A program made the translations under genes and the position numbers. DNA of 64,000 nt, taken from contig JAULBX010029046.1 in assembly GCA_032358255.1 (NCBI GenBank), positions 124,001-188,000 of the forward strand, written 5' to 3'. The stretch comes from Heterotrichella gracilis. Its lineage: Eukaryota > Sar > Xanthophyceae > Tribonematales > Xanthonemataceae. A model generated the notes under the pieces. The model ran no database searches. It was given only the letters and a program-made list of their open reading frames with translations, and was not told the origin of the DNA. Below are positions 46,184-57,000 of this stretch, one piece after another. How positions within the stretch are numbered: the stretch's first letter is position 1; the number at the start of each line of letters is the position of its first letter.

Positions 46184-46296
46184 TGGGAAATGCATTTGTG
46201 GACGTAGAAACAGCTTCTCACGCAGCCCAGCATTGAAGTTGGCTATTTTTGCCATAGTGGGGTTGGCTCTGATTCACCTTGACTCAGAAGTTCTTC

Positions 46297-46405
46297 GGGG
46301 ACATGTGCCTGGTCACTTGCAACGTTGTGATTGAGACCGATTGTTATTGCGCCCCACACTCGTAGTGTAGTGCACTCTCTTGCAAGGAACCAGGCACATG
46401 TCCCT
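46297..46405. repeat. Long imperfect hairpin, copy 2
   Basis: Arms 46297-46322 and 46380-46405 pair at about 23 of 26 positions and are related in sequence to copy 1 (GGGACATGTGCCTGG core). The inner part of the stem has diverged. Confidence 0.75.
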
Positions 46406-46492
46406 GAGGAATTGTTTGAACTATTTTGACTTCACATAAACTGGTTGCCGTGCCCCCCAGGCTGTAAAATTGGTAAGCAGAGCAGCTCTTTG

Positions 46493-49400
46493 ATGGAGGA
46501 AGCACTGCAACTCATCGAAGAAGATTTGGCAGGCGAGGCCTCCAAGGACCAGGACCTGCGTGACGAGGAGAAAATAGCAAACCTAACAACCGCTAGGCGA
46601 GCGCTCCAGAAAGGGCTGGGTGCCAAAGGTGTGGCTTTGTGAGTGCGTGCCACCACTGCATACAGCCTTTTGTGATGTAGGATTTCCGTATGGCCACTGT
46701 CCGATCGCACACATACAGCAACCTGCCGGGCTCCGCGTTTTCCTTAGGTCATCGCATGGTGAGTGACTCTCAATGCTGCATGTGCCCCTCTGGTTCATGC
46801 AAGTCACTTGCAATGTGGTGTCCATGCATCCAGCACCAACACCAGGCTGGCAGGTGTGCAAGCAGTAATAGCTTGGTTTATACATCCCAGAACTGGGCTT
46901 GGCTACTTTTGTAGTTGTGCTGGGTTGGTTCTGCTGCACCCAACCCACTCCTGTCATGGCGTAGGTGGCAACGATGCGGCTGTTGAAAGATTTTCCCGGA
47001 TCGTTGTGCCCTCTTTCACTGGGCAGCCCCAGAATTTCTGGAAGGAGCAGGAGGCAACAAAAGGGCCCCTGGCACTTTGCCACAGACCCCCATTAGCAAA
47101 GGTAAGCAACGCCGCCAAGAATGCCTGCAATTTTATCTGGTATCGGACTGGTCATGATGTGCAGTAATGGTGGTGGTGCAGGCGCCTCCGCTATCGCTTA
47201 TCTACCCAGGTTTTGGTCTGTTCAAGGACATGTTCTGGGGGAAAGGGTGTGGGGCGGCTATGTGGCCCACCAGGGCAGATTATGACGACACGGTAAGGAT
47301 AGGCTGCCATGGCAAGACATGTATCGCTCGTGCTTCAGCCTTCATCAGCTAGCCGTTTTACTGCCATAGGTATTGTTGCGCACGTCTGCCATGGCAGTGG
47401 GATAACTGGTACTAGCCCCTCCTTGCACGAGAGTCACTAGGAGGGGCTGGACGCTAGGTATGTTTTGACTGCCACGTTGGTTACCTCATTTTGGTCCCTT
47501 AGGCAATGGGACTTGGGGCGCAGTGCTAGCACCTTGAACCAAAGATATAGACGGCAGAACCCATGTTGAGTGCACAGAGCGGCGTTCTGGACAACCAATC
47601 TAGATGTACCAACACCCTGCTGTTGTAGAATTGCGGTCTGTGAGTCACATGGGCTCTTTCTTTGCAGATTACTTTGTGCCACGCTGGGGCATCATTCTAT
47701 GACAGTGAGATAGACCGGCAGAATAAAACAAACGCCTGGCTAGCGCAAGCATTTGGTGTGGATGTTACCTGGATGGAATTTGATAGCACTGGAGTCGGAG
47801 GGAGTTGTCAGGTGGATGGGTCCGTGATGATTAAGGTAGGTGCAACGCCTAGGGACAAGGAATTGCAAGGCCAGTCTGTGCAAGTTTTGCTTGATCACAT
47901 GCTTTATTATAATTGTAAACCCATATATGTTTTGATCACATGCTTCATTATAATTGTAAAACCATATATGTTTTGATCACATGCTTCATTATAATTGTAA
48001 ACCCATATATATTTTGAAGAAGGTATACTGTATGCATTGCCCGTATTGAGAAATGTTCCAAATTCATTATTGCTTTCCGGCTTGTAGGTTGATGATGAGT
48101 TGAGGCTGCTTGCACTGGTGGAGTACAAGGAGGAGGTTGGGCAGGGAGGGGCAGAACCAATGGCAAAGAGCATATGCTATTATTACAACTACTTGAAGGA
48201 ACACGGCTACACAGGCTTGCTGGCGCCAGCAGTGTTGCTGGAGTTTTTTGGACCATATTTCAGGTGACTTACATGTGAGGGGCAAGCTTGGATGGGTTGC
48301 ATTTAGGACTGCGTGTGCGTGTTTGTTGTTATATCAACAGTGACAACTGCATCCGATAACGGCATGCGGTTTCTTGTCTTATGTTAAGCGCCGCTTAGTA
48401 TCTACTAATTCTTGTTATTCATTACTCAGTTTGAAGTCATTAACCATACACCCTGTGCATATTAATCTTGTTATATTATAGAAGTTTAGGTCATTGACTC
48501 CACACCCCTGTGCAGGGTGAGTGCGCTGGCCAACGTGGGCACAGTGGCATGCGAGCCGCTCACCCCAGCGCTCAACCTGGTAGATGTGCGGCAGGGGCAG
48601 GGGGAGATGATGGCGCAGGTGGCTCGAGGGGTGCTGGCACTGCGGGGCCTGCTGGGCCTGTTGCGTGCCACTCACCTGGGGGATTGGTTCAGCTGGCGCG
48701 CGTCGCCTCTGCCCTACCCGCTTGCCAGGTAGGGCATCGTGGCCTGCATGACCTCAGCAGCCAGCCGCATGTGTCATCTCATGCATGTATGGGTGTTTGT
48801 GCGTTTTTAAAATCTGCTTCGTGGGATATCTTGGTGATAGTGGACAATTGGCAACTGGTACCCTGCACTTGTGAATTGCGGGCAATGGGAGGACATATAT
48901 GTATATACCCCGCACCCCATACAGCCGTGGCCTGTGTTACTTAATGCACAAGGTAAACGTTTGATCGCACCGTTTTCAATTGGTTGCTTACTTTCCTTTG
49001 TAAAAATCCTGCAGCCGCGGGCGCACATTACTCCTTGCACCTGGCCACCATGTGGCGCAGCCAAGGGCCACTGTCGCATCGGTCCCACCTCTGGTCAAGG
49101 CAACAGACATATCCACAGCCATCTACTCCCAGCTGCTGCTGGAGGCCACTCAAGCCGCACAGGTGGCGCCTGTGGGCCTTGCGCCTGCAGATCCCCGCTT
49201 GGAGAGCCTGCTGGCAGAGCCCCTGTCCCCACCCGAGCTGCCCATGGGGGCCCCAGCCCAGCTTCTGTACTACTGCAGCCACCCCGGTGGTCAGCCCAGC
49301 CTTGTGAAGTTCAGCAACACCTACTGCCAGGGGCTGCACCAAGCGCTTGCCCAGCAGGACCTGGCACCGCAGCTCCTGCAGCCTGTTGCCTCCCTGCCTG

Positions 49401-50369
49401 GCGGGTGGTTGGTGGTGCAGATGGAGCAGCTGGACGAGTCCTGGATCATGCTGCAGGACTTCATTGAGGATGCAACGACGGGTGATGCGGAGGTGGAGCA
49501 GGCGCTGTGTGCGGTGTGGGCGACGCTGGATGCGCTGCATGCGGTGGAGGTGGGCGGCCAGAGGATGGCTTGGGGTGACGCACGGCCCCCCAATGTGATG
49601 GTCCGCAGGTATGGCACGGGTGGTGTGGCTATCCAAATCAATGCTTAGCCTGTTTGAGATAATTTGCTGGCAGATTTGTAGATCAAAGAATGACGAACAA
49701 TAAATAGTAAAGAGTAGTCAGGACAGATGTGGTGCACCTTTTGATAAAGTACAACTACTGGGCCAGGCTGCAGGCTGTCAAGGGTTTCTGCATGCTGCAA
49801 GCGGTAGATGTATGGCTGCTGGGCTTTGCAAGTGCACAGGTCAAATGCAGCTAGCCCAGGGCCACAGGACAAGGGAATGATTCATGCATGTGGGTGCATG
49901 GCCTCGAAGCATGTTGGGAAATGGTGACAATGTTACCTGGCCATTGTGTGTCATGTGCATCGGCACAAATATAACGTGGGTTTACCCCATGCTGCTGCGT
50001 TGCAGGTTGGAGGATGGCAGTGTGGCTGTGCGGCTGCTGGACTTTGACTGGGCGGGCCCCGAGGGTGTCACCACGTACCCAGGATTCATGAACCGGGAGA
50101 TCCCCTGGGCTGCTGACGTGGAGGCGCACCGCCCTCTGCTCCAGAAGCACGACCGCTTGCTCATGGAAGCGTGTGTGGACAGGGCGAGGGCCATGCGCAG
50201 CAATGCGTTTGGCCCCCCACAGGCGCTGCATGCCAGTAGGGTGACCCGCCACCCGCAGCGTTCCCAGCAGCTAATGAGGTCCAAGGTGCTGCGCCCGCAC
50301 ACAGCCATGCCCGCCGTGCGCCGAATTGTCTTGCCTCGCGGTGCTGTGGGTCTAGGGTGTAGGGTTTAG
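46493..50369 (+). CDS. Crinkler (CR)-like protein: PD-(D/E)XK nuclease-like domain fused to a kinase-like domain
   Basis: Eight exons: 46493-46628, 46965-47101, 47182-47292, 47668-47835, 48088-48263, 48516-48728, 49015-49608 and 50006-50369; 632 residues, all phases close. Residues 1-90 are a charged helical region. Residues about 129-310 fit a restriction-endonuclease fold: VDG with Asp178, then VEYK with Glu196 and Lys198 (the D...ExK triad), followed by FFGPYF and EPLTPALNL segments. Residues about 395-560 are kinase-like: Lys412 in SLVKF, WGDARPPN with catalytic Asp502 and Asn507, and LLDFDW with Asp524. All key residues are kept, so both domains may be active. This REase-plus-kinase pairing is known from Crinkler/RHS-type effectors of oomycetes, fungi and some algae. 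No signal peptide or LxLFLAK-type header is seen. Role (defence, intragenomic conflict or effector) is inferred. The last six residues come from telomere-like DNA. Confidence 0.8.
47891..48013. repeat. Three copies of a 41-bp tandem repeat
   Basis: Near-identical AT-rich units starting at 47891, 47932 and 47973, each beginning TTGATCACATGCTT. They lie in the intron between the two exons that carry the nuclease Asp and ExK residues. Confidence 0.9.
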
Positions 50370-50384
50370 CTGCTGGTGCTGTGG
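50340..50384. repeat. Telomere-like insert flanked by a 10-bp direct repeat at a stop codon
   Basis: GGTGCTGTGG occurs at 50340-50349 and 50375-50384. The DNA between contains TAGGGTGTAGGGTTTAG, whose last three bases are the stop codon of the nuclease-kinase gene. Confidence 0.65.
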
Positions 50385-51095
50385 CATGTACAACATCATG
50401 ATAGTATCGAGACTCTGTAGGCGCGTTTCAAGTTACTTATTTGTGTATATAGGGTAGGATTGAAGGGGCCTACGCAGTTTGAACTGTCATCGGCTTTTTC
50501 CCTTCATCGGTATAGTCCCTTCTTGCAGGTTTCAATGGCGGGGTGATGAGGGCATCAGTGGGGCTGGGAAGTGCCATTTTGCCAGGGACAATAAATGTAT
50601 TGGGCAGTCATGAAGCGCCATGGGCTGTGCAATTAGTATTCAAAGCCATTAGCTGCGGCAGCCTCAGGTTTTCCATGGATTCTGATTTGGATTTAATTTT
50701 ACAAAGTTAACTACATGGTGCACACAACTGCTGTATGTCATTGACAGCCTGTACTGCTGAGTACAGAAAAAATTAATAGTGTTCAGCAACACAGTGACAC
50801 ACAATGTATGTCATACAACCCTAGCCTAGCGATCTTGTGTTTCAAAATTGGCAAGCCTGAGGTGTAGTCCACGTAAACCTAAAAAACATCCCCAGTCACT
50901 GCTGGATGACATCCGATCAGTACTGCTGTCACCGAAAGCTTGCCCCATCCCCATCCTGCGTAATACGGTACTGAGCTGCCAACGCCAGTAATGCCCAGAA
51001 CACTTGCACTGCAGTGCTGCCAGCGACTTGCCCACAAACGTTGCCCAGCGGCCTGTGCTTTGCTTCCAGCCTCCAGCCGTTGGCCTCACATTGTG
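50370..51095. other. Convergent intergenic region
   Basis: 3' flanks of the nuclease-kinase gene and the mannosidase gene; AT-rich from about 50640 to 50820. Nothing coding was seen. Confidence 0.5.
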
Positions 51096-54000
51096 TCATG
51101 GCATGTTGTAGCTTGGCTCCATGCGCAAGGAGAATGTGCGGATCTCCATTGGGCGCAGCGTGACCATCAGCGAATCCATCTTGTTGCATCCCTCCTCACA
51201 CTCCACCACACCCACATCCCCCTCCCCTCCTGCCTCTCCACCCCTGCCCACCACCCCATCAGGGCTATCACCCCCAGCCTTCGAACCCTGCTGGAGGGTT
51301 TTGGGCGTGTTGTCGATGGGCTCGCCCCTCTTCCACTCCAGGCGCGCCACCTTGTGTTTGCTCTGGGTGCCTGCCAGGGTCAGCTCGTGCAGGTGCTCCA
51401 GTGCCACGTCCCAACCCTTGAAGAGGGTTTTTATGTCCACCGTGACGGGGGTAGACAGGTCCTTGTCCTCGCCAGCCTGCGTGCAGCACAGGCGCATGAG
51501 TATCACGAAAAATGCACAGCACCGCACAGCAGTGAGGCACATGTGCAGGTCAATGGTACCGGACCCCCAAGCAGGACCATAATACCATCAAGTACAGTAC
51601 ATAGGGAAATTGGCAATTAACAATCCACACCACCGACTGATCGACCCAGCCGTTGGCTCAGCACCTGAGTTTGAGTTGAGTCTTGAGTTCAACTAAGCAA
51701 GGGGTTGCAGGTTCGAATCCGAAGGGTAGCGATATTTTCGAATTTCCCTGAACTTTGCGACGGGTAAAATGGGGAGCACGAAAGTGCGGTAAGCGGCACG
51801 ACTGGTTGGCCACCATCTGCCAGACTGGAAACAGTGTCAGTTAAGCCTTGGCTCTTGGACTGGGGTGAGGCATACCCAGACATGCTAACCTGGCTTCGAA
51901 GCTGGAAAGCAAATACTTACTTACTTACTTACTTACCACCGACTGATTGCAGCCTCCAGTGCATGGGGATTTGGCGCACCGGGCGTCCCTTCACAAGCAT
52001 GACCATGAAGCACATTTCAACTGCAAGAATCTATCGTTCCTCATCACCACCCCACCATCACCACCACCACACACCACCGCCACCACCCACCTGGTACAGG
52101 TGCGCCAGGCGCAGCAGCAGGTGCCTGGGCCCGCCTGCCAGGGTGAGTAGCTGCACATTGGAGGGCAAGCCAGCCTGGCCCTGCTGGTCCTGGCCATGCA
52201 TCAGGGAGTAGGAGGGGTGGGGGATGGGGAGGGAGCCGCCACCCTCGCCGCTATCCTGCTCCGCATCAGCCTGGGGCAGCAAGGGGGGATGGGTGGGGGA
52301 TGGGGAGGGAAGGCCTAGTAAATTTTGTCTTTCTCAACCAACATATACTACCCTTCACATGTTAAGCCTTCAAACAATACTGCAATCTGTGTGAGAGACA
52401 AAGATGTAATGGTATCCTTTATCTGCACATTAAGGATGGCATGGAGGAGCACACAAGGGTAGACACAAGGGTGCTTTAGTCAAAGCATATGCTGGTGTAA
52501 AACCGAGCGAAGATTGAGCAGTGCTGCAACCTTCACAACAGTTTGGATCAGTCCCTGTGCTTACCTGGGTCCGGGGGGGTGCGGCGCCCTCGGTAGGCAG
52601 CCCAAAGAGGGTAAGAGGTGGGTCATTGTGCAGCAGCTGGAGGGTGCGGCGGGCCTTGGCAGCTGCAGGATCAGAGGGAAGGATTTAGGTTGTATTTACG
52701 GGGTGCGTAAACCCTAAACCCTAAACCATTAGCAGCAGCTGGAGGGTGGAGGATGGGGAGGGATAGGAATGGGAATGGAGCGAACGACGTTGCAAGGCAA
52801 CCACAGCAGGCAGGGAGCGGCAGGCATGGCGTGAAAGCAGTCGCTCAGTGCAAAGCGGCTACTTGCAGTCAGACAGCTGCAACCAGCCCAACACAACTCT
52901 ACCCCCCTCCCAGCGCCCCACCTGCATGGCTTGGCTCCAGGAACAGCCTGTGGGTGCCGCGCACCACCAGGCCCGGGCAGTCGCACTGGTTGCAGCCGCA
53001 TGCGGTTTCGTTGATTGGCTCAGCCACGCCCCGCCAGTCGTCGCACAGGGTGCGCCGGTGGAGCATGACCTCAAGCTGACCGCTGGCAAGGGAGGCGGCG
53101 CCTGCGGGGCCACGGGAGAGGGGATCAGGCGTATACACATATAAATGAATTAAGGATTAAGATGATATATATGGACTTCTGCGTAATACAGCACTCTTTG
53201 CATGTTGCGCCAGTATGTGGCATGGTGGAGCATCCCAAGGGGTTGGCAACCGCCTGTGCAATCACAATTGAGTTCTGAATTATTCCTTCGAGTTTTTGCA
53301 TGCAGCACTTTTGCATCTATGCTTGACCCATAGGAAAGAAAATGGGAATGCGCCTTCCTGCTGCATTTGCATTGCGATGCACCTCTGCGGGACATGGCTT
53401 TTAAATTAATTGGAATGCGGATGCAGCACCATTCCTCTCCTTTTCAATATAACGATAGCAGCACCAACACCACCAAAGAACCACCACATGCACAAGGCTG
53501 ACTACTGCTAGCCCAGTTGTCTTGCTGGAATGCTTGCGACTGACTACTGTACCTTTCAGTTCCACCACCGCTGGAGCAAAACTGGGCACCTCATAACCCT
53601 TACCCCCCCACTCCCACCTCCACCCACCCACACAAACACCCACCTTGCGCCCTGTCAGTGACTATGCCCATGGCAGCACGGCCCTCCTCCTCCACATAGG
53701 CTGCAGCAGTGATGGGGTAGAAGTTGCCTGCCACAGGCTCAGTCACGTTCAGCGCCCACGTGGGTCGGAAGTCCCTGCGCCCAAGAATCAGCCCAATTTG
53801 ATGTCGCCCTTGCAGAGGGTTAAAACCCAACCCCTGGACCTCCAGATACTACAGAAGATTGCATTTCTACTGAAGAGGAATAGATGGACTCTTTGCTCCT
53901 CTATCCAGTGCAGGGGTCCTTCCCAACCCCGTGGCCATCATCCCATGGGTATGCTGTACCAGACATTCAAATTTTGCTCTGTGTGGGTCGGACCCGATAA

Positions 54001-57000
54001 AGCAGAAATACATTGCACAATAAAGATAATATACTACACAGATTTAATGAATTGTTTTCTTTTTTTTAGTATTTTCAATCTCCTACCTTTTCCGCCGCAG
54101 CATCTCCCTCCCGTTGCTGTCTGTGTACATGTCCCCCCCTGTGGCCAGCCCGCTGCTGTAGCGCATCACCACCTCCTTGCCGTAGCCATCGCTGATGGGT
54201 ATGGAGCCGATGGTCCACTCCACTTCAACAAAGGGCTGGCCAGCCCACAGCCTGCACAGGGGGGGATGGGGGTTAGGGAAAGGGCGAGTGGAAAATTAAA
54301 AGACTCCTCGAGGTACTTGATTGGCTCTCAATCTATTCACCTCTACACTTGATTGGCTCTCAATCTATTCACCTCTACACTGGATTAAACAGGTGGTGGT
54401 CAACCGTGCGCCTTCAACCGCGATCATGTTGGCGAGACGGCAATGGTGGTTGTAGAGATTGGGGCAGGGAGAAGCAGGGTGCTCTTCCGGGCCACAGGGA
54501 GGCCACGGTAAAGACAGCCATAAGATGGGGGCAAGGTCCCTGGGATGCGCGTGGCGCTGCCATGTGGCGGCGGCTAAACCCTAAACCCTAAACCCTAAAC
54601 CATGCTTCAACGTGGCAGCGGCTGAACCCTAAACCCTATCCCCATGTGGCAGCGGCTGCCTGCCCTCCCCTCCCCTTGCCCCTCGAGTGCCTACCTGGTG
54701 GTGAGTGTGCCCCAATCAGCGTACACCTGGCGCACCTCAGCCAACACACTCCCGTTCACAACCTGCGGGCCACAAGGGGGGTGGCTTAAGAGGATGGACT
54801 GGCACCTAGGGTTTTATAGGTTAGGGTTGAGGGTTGAGGGTTCAGCGCACTCCTGTTGAGCTGGAGGGCAATGGTTTCCTGTACTAGATGCGTTCACAGC
54901 TGCTGTGCAGGGTCGATGTCCAGCAAACCCTATGCAATTGACCCAACCCTCTGCAGAGTGATGATTGCTGCGGACCCCACCTCAAGCAGCACTGTGCCAT
55001 TATCCAGGGAGCACACTGCCGTGTTTACCACTGACGAGCTGGAGGGAGGGTATCTGAGCAGCGGCAGTAGTGCCTAGGATTAGGGTTAGGGTTTGGAGTT
55101 CAGCATGCTGCCGTTCACCACCTGCGACCTTGAGAGTATTGATTCCCGCACTGGATGTGTTCACAGCTGTGCAGGGTTGCCTGGCGCCTCACCTCCAGCA
55201 GCACTGTGCCATTATCCAGGTGGAAGGCCTCCCCATAGGGTCTGAAGATGTACGCGCCTGAAGCCTGCCCGGGGTTTTCCTTTGCGGTGCCGTCGCTTGA
55301 GTTGTACCACAGCAGGTCGATGGAGGCGCTGGTGTACAGGTCGCCGCGCTGCAAGGCATGTTTCACACAGTGAACACCATCATTAACAAATAATGGGGAA
55401 GCATTGTTCGAAATAAACAGCACATCATTTACCACTTGTAGGTGACTTTTACAAACCATAGCACCACCAGGAGGACTTCAATCTGTACAGTGCTCTACAC
55501 ATGGAAGGCCCTCCTGACACCCAGCAATGTCTTCATCATTCACGATCCCTCCTGACACCACGTATTGTTTATATTCAAATCACGGATGGAATAACCGCCG
55601 TCCCCCCAGCCCTACCCGGATGCCTGTCAGCATGCCCGAGGCCTTGGAGTAGTGCAGCGCAAGCAAGCCGTTGTCCACCACCAGCAAGTCACTGTCATTA
55701 TCATCGGCACCATCGTCCTCGGGGAAGGGGTCGGGTGGGGCCTGGTCGGCGCCGTTGTACATGCGGGTGGCGGCGGCGGCGGCCAGGTGGGGGTGGTTGG
55801 CGAGGTGGTGGGGGGCGGGCTGGATGTGGAAGGTGGTGTAGCTGCGCAGGGGGTGGGGTGGGGTGGGGGGTCAGTAGGTAATGCAGTAGCTAGGCTTTAG
55901 GGTGGGTAGGGTGGGTGGGGAGCAAGCTCCTCAGCGCATCGTTCACACCGCTCCAGCTTGGAATGCAGAACAACCAAAGAATGGTGGTATGCAGCAGACG
56001 CAATTTTGCGTGCGCGCTGGCACGTGCACCTTACACAAGCCTCAGCATTCACCCATGTGGCACCCATGATTAGCTGGACTGCCCTGCTACCAACAACCCA
56101 ATGGCTCGTATAAGAAATGGTAATTGGAAATTGTTAGAGGAGGCTGAGCAAGCGTAATTGCTAACGTGCCTGTACCGCTGCATTGCATGCAACCAACCAG
56201 CTACCCAAATTCTGGACAGGGCGGCGGCCATCCACAAGGGGCCAAATGGGCGTGACAGCAACCTACCCCAGGGGAGGCAGGTCGGCCACAAAGGCCAGCT
56301 CGTGGCTGCCTGCATCCGCCGCGTCGCGTGCGCGTGCGCCCACTTCTGACAGCATGTCCTGGAGGTGGGCAGTGGAGGAGCTCACCTCGTGCAGCTGGGA
56401 CTCAAGGGGGGTGCCATCGGCATCTGGGGGGAGGGGGGGAAGTGGGGGTTGAAGTGGAGATGAGGGGTGTCAATTAGGTGTGCATGCGTGGGGCAGTGGC
56501 ATGGGGTATGGATGAGCAGGGTTTGGGGGCCACAGTGCTCAATGTATGCTGTTTAAACAACCAGATGCGGATGCATGCTTTGTTTAATCATCCGAACAAT
56601 GTGCGGACAGCTCAACCATTGGCATATATCTAGTAAAAGAGGTACAAGAGACGCAGCATATTGCAAGCATCTATGCCGTCCTGTGCCCCCCCCCCCCACA
56701 CACACAATAACCTGGACCTTAAAAGGCAATCCACTGATGAGTCAATGATGGCCACCCACATAACCCTAAATCCTACATCCAACACAGCAGCCCACAGGAA
56801 CAAGGACATTATTACAGACTCCTTTAAACCCCACCTGTGACCTCCCACTCCCCATCTCCCGCCAGGGGCACCCGCACCCCCTCGCTGCGCCTCCACCCCA
56901 CCGGGTTGTACACCACCACCACAAACCCCTTGCCAGCCGCCGCACTGCCCACACTCACGTCGCACACGCTGACATTCACCAGGTTGCAGTGGGACAGGCT

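Larger units (their letters stand above)
45284..46492. promoter_or_regulatory. Promoter and probable 5'UTR intron of the nuclease-kinase gene, repeat-rich
   Basis: A TATAAAA box lies at 45485-45491 on the + strand. A possible non-coding first exon ends at about 45542 (GAAG|GTGGGT). A second possible exon (45688-45751) has good borders but no ATG, and its frame resembles the first coding exon of the gene. The rest holds tandem repeats and hairpins, listed separately. Confidence 0.5.
45757..46940. repeat. Three diverged copies of a roughly 300-bp unit
   Basis: 45757-46050 and 46629-46930 share the same order of blocks: GTGTGGCTT(C/T)GTGA(T/G)TGCGTGCC, then ATACGCACACAGCA-like, then TGCCCCTCTGG(C/T)TCATGCAAGTCA, then AACAGCTT, then TTGGCTATTTTT and TGGGTTGGTTCTG. 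A shorter copy of the last part lies at 46205-46285. The third unit is inside the intron 46629-46964. Confidence 0.7.

Noticed and set aside
46493-46628. Reading the first exon as a Crinkler header domain
   Set aside because: No LxLFLAK-like or ubiquitin-like header motif is visible; it is only a charged helical segment.
56688-56707. Poly-C/CA low-complexity run
   Set aside because: Simple sequence in an intron with no further structure.
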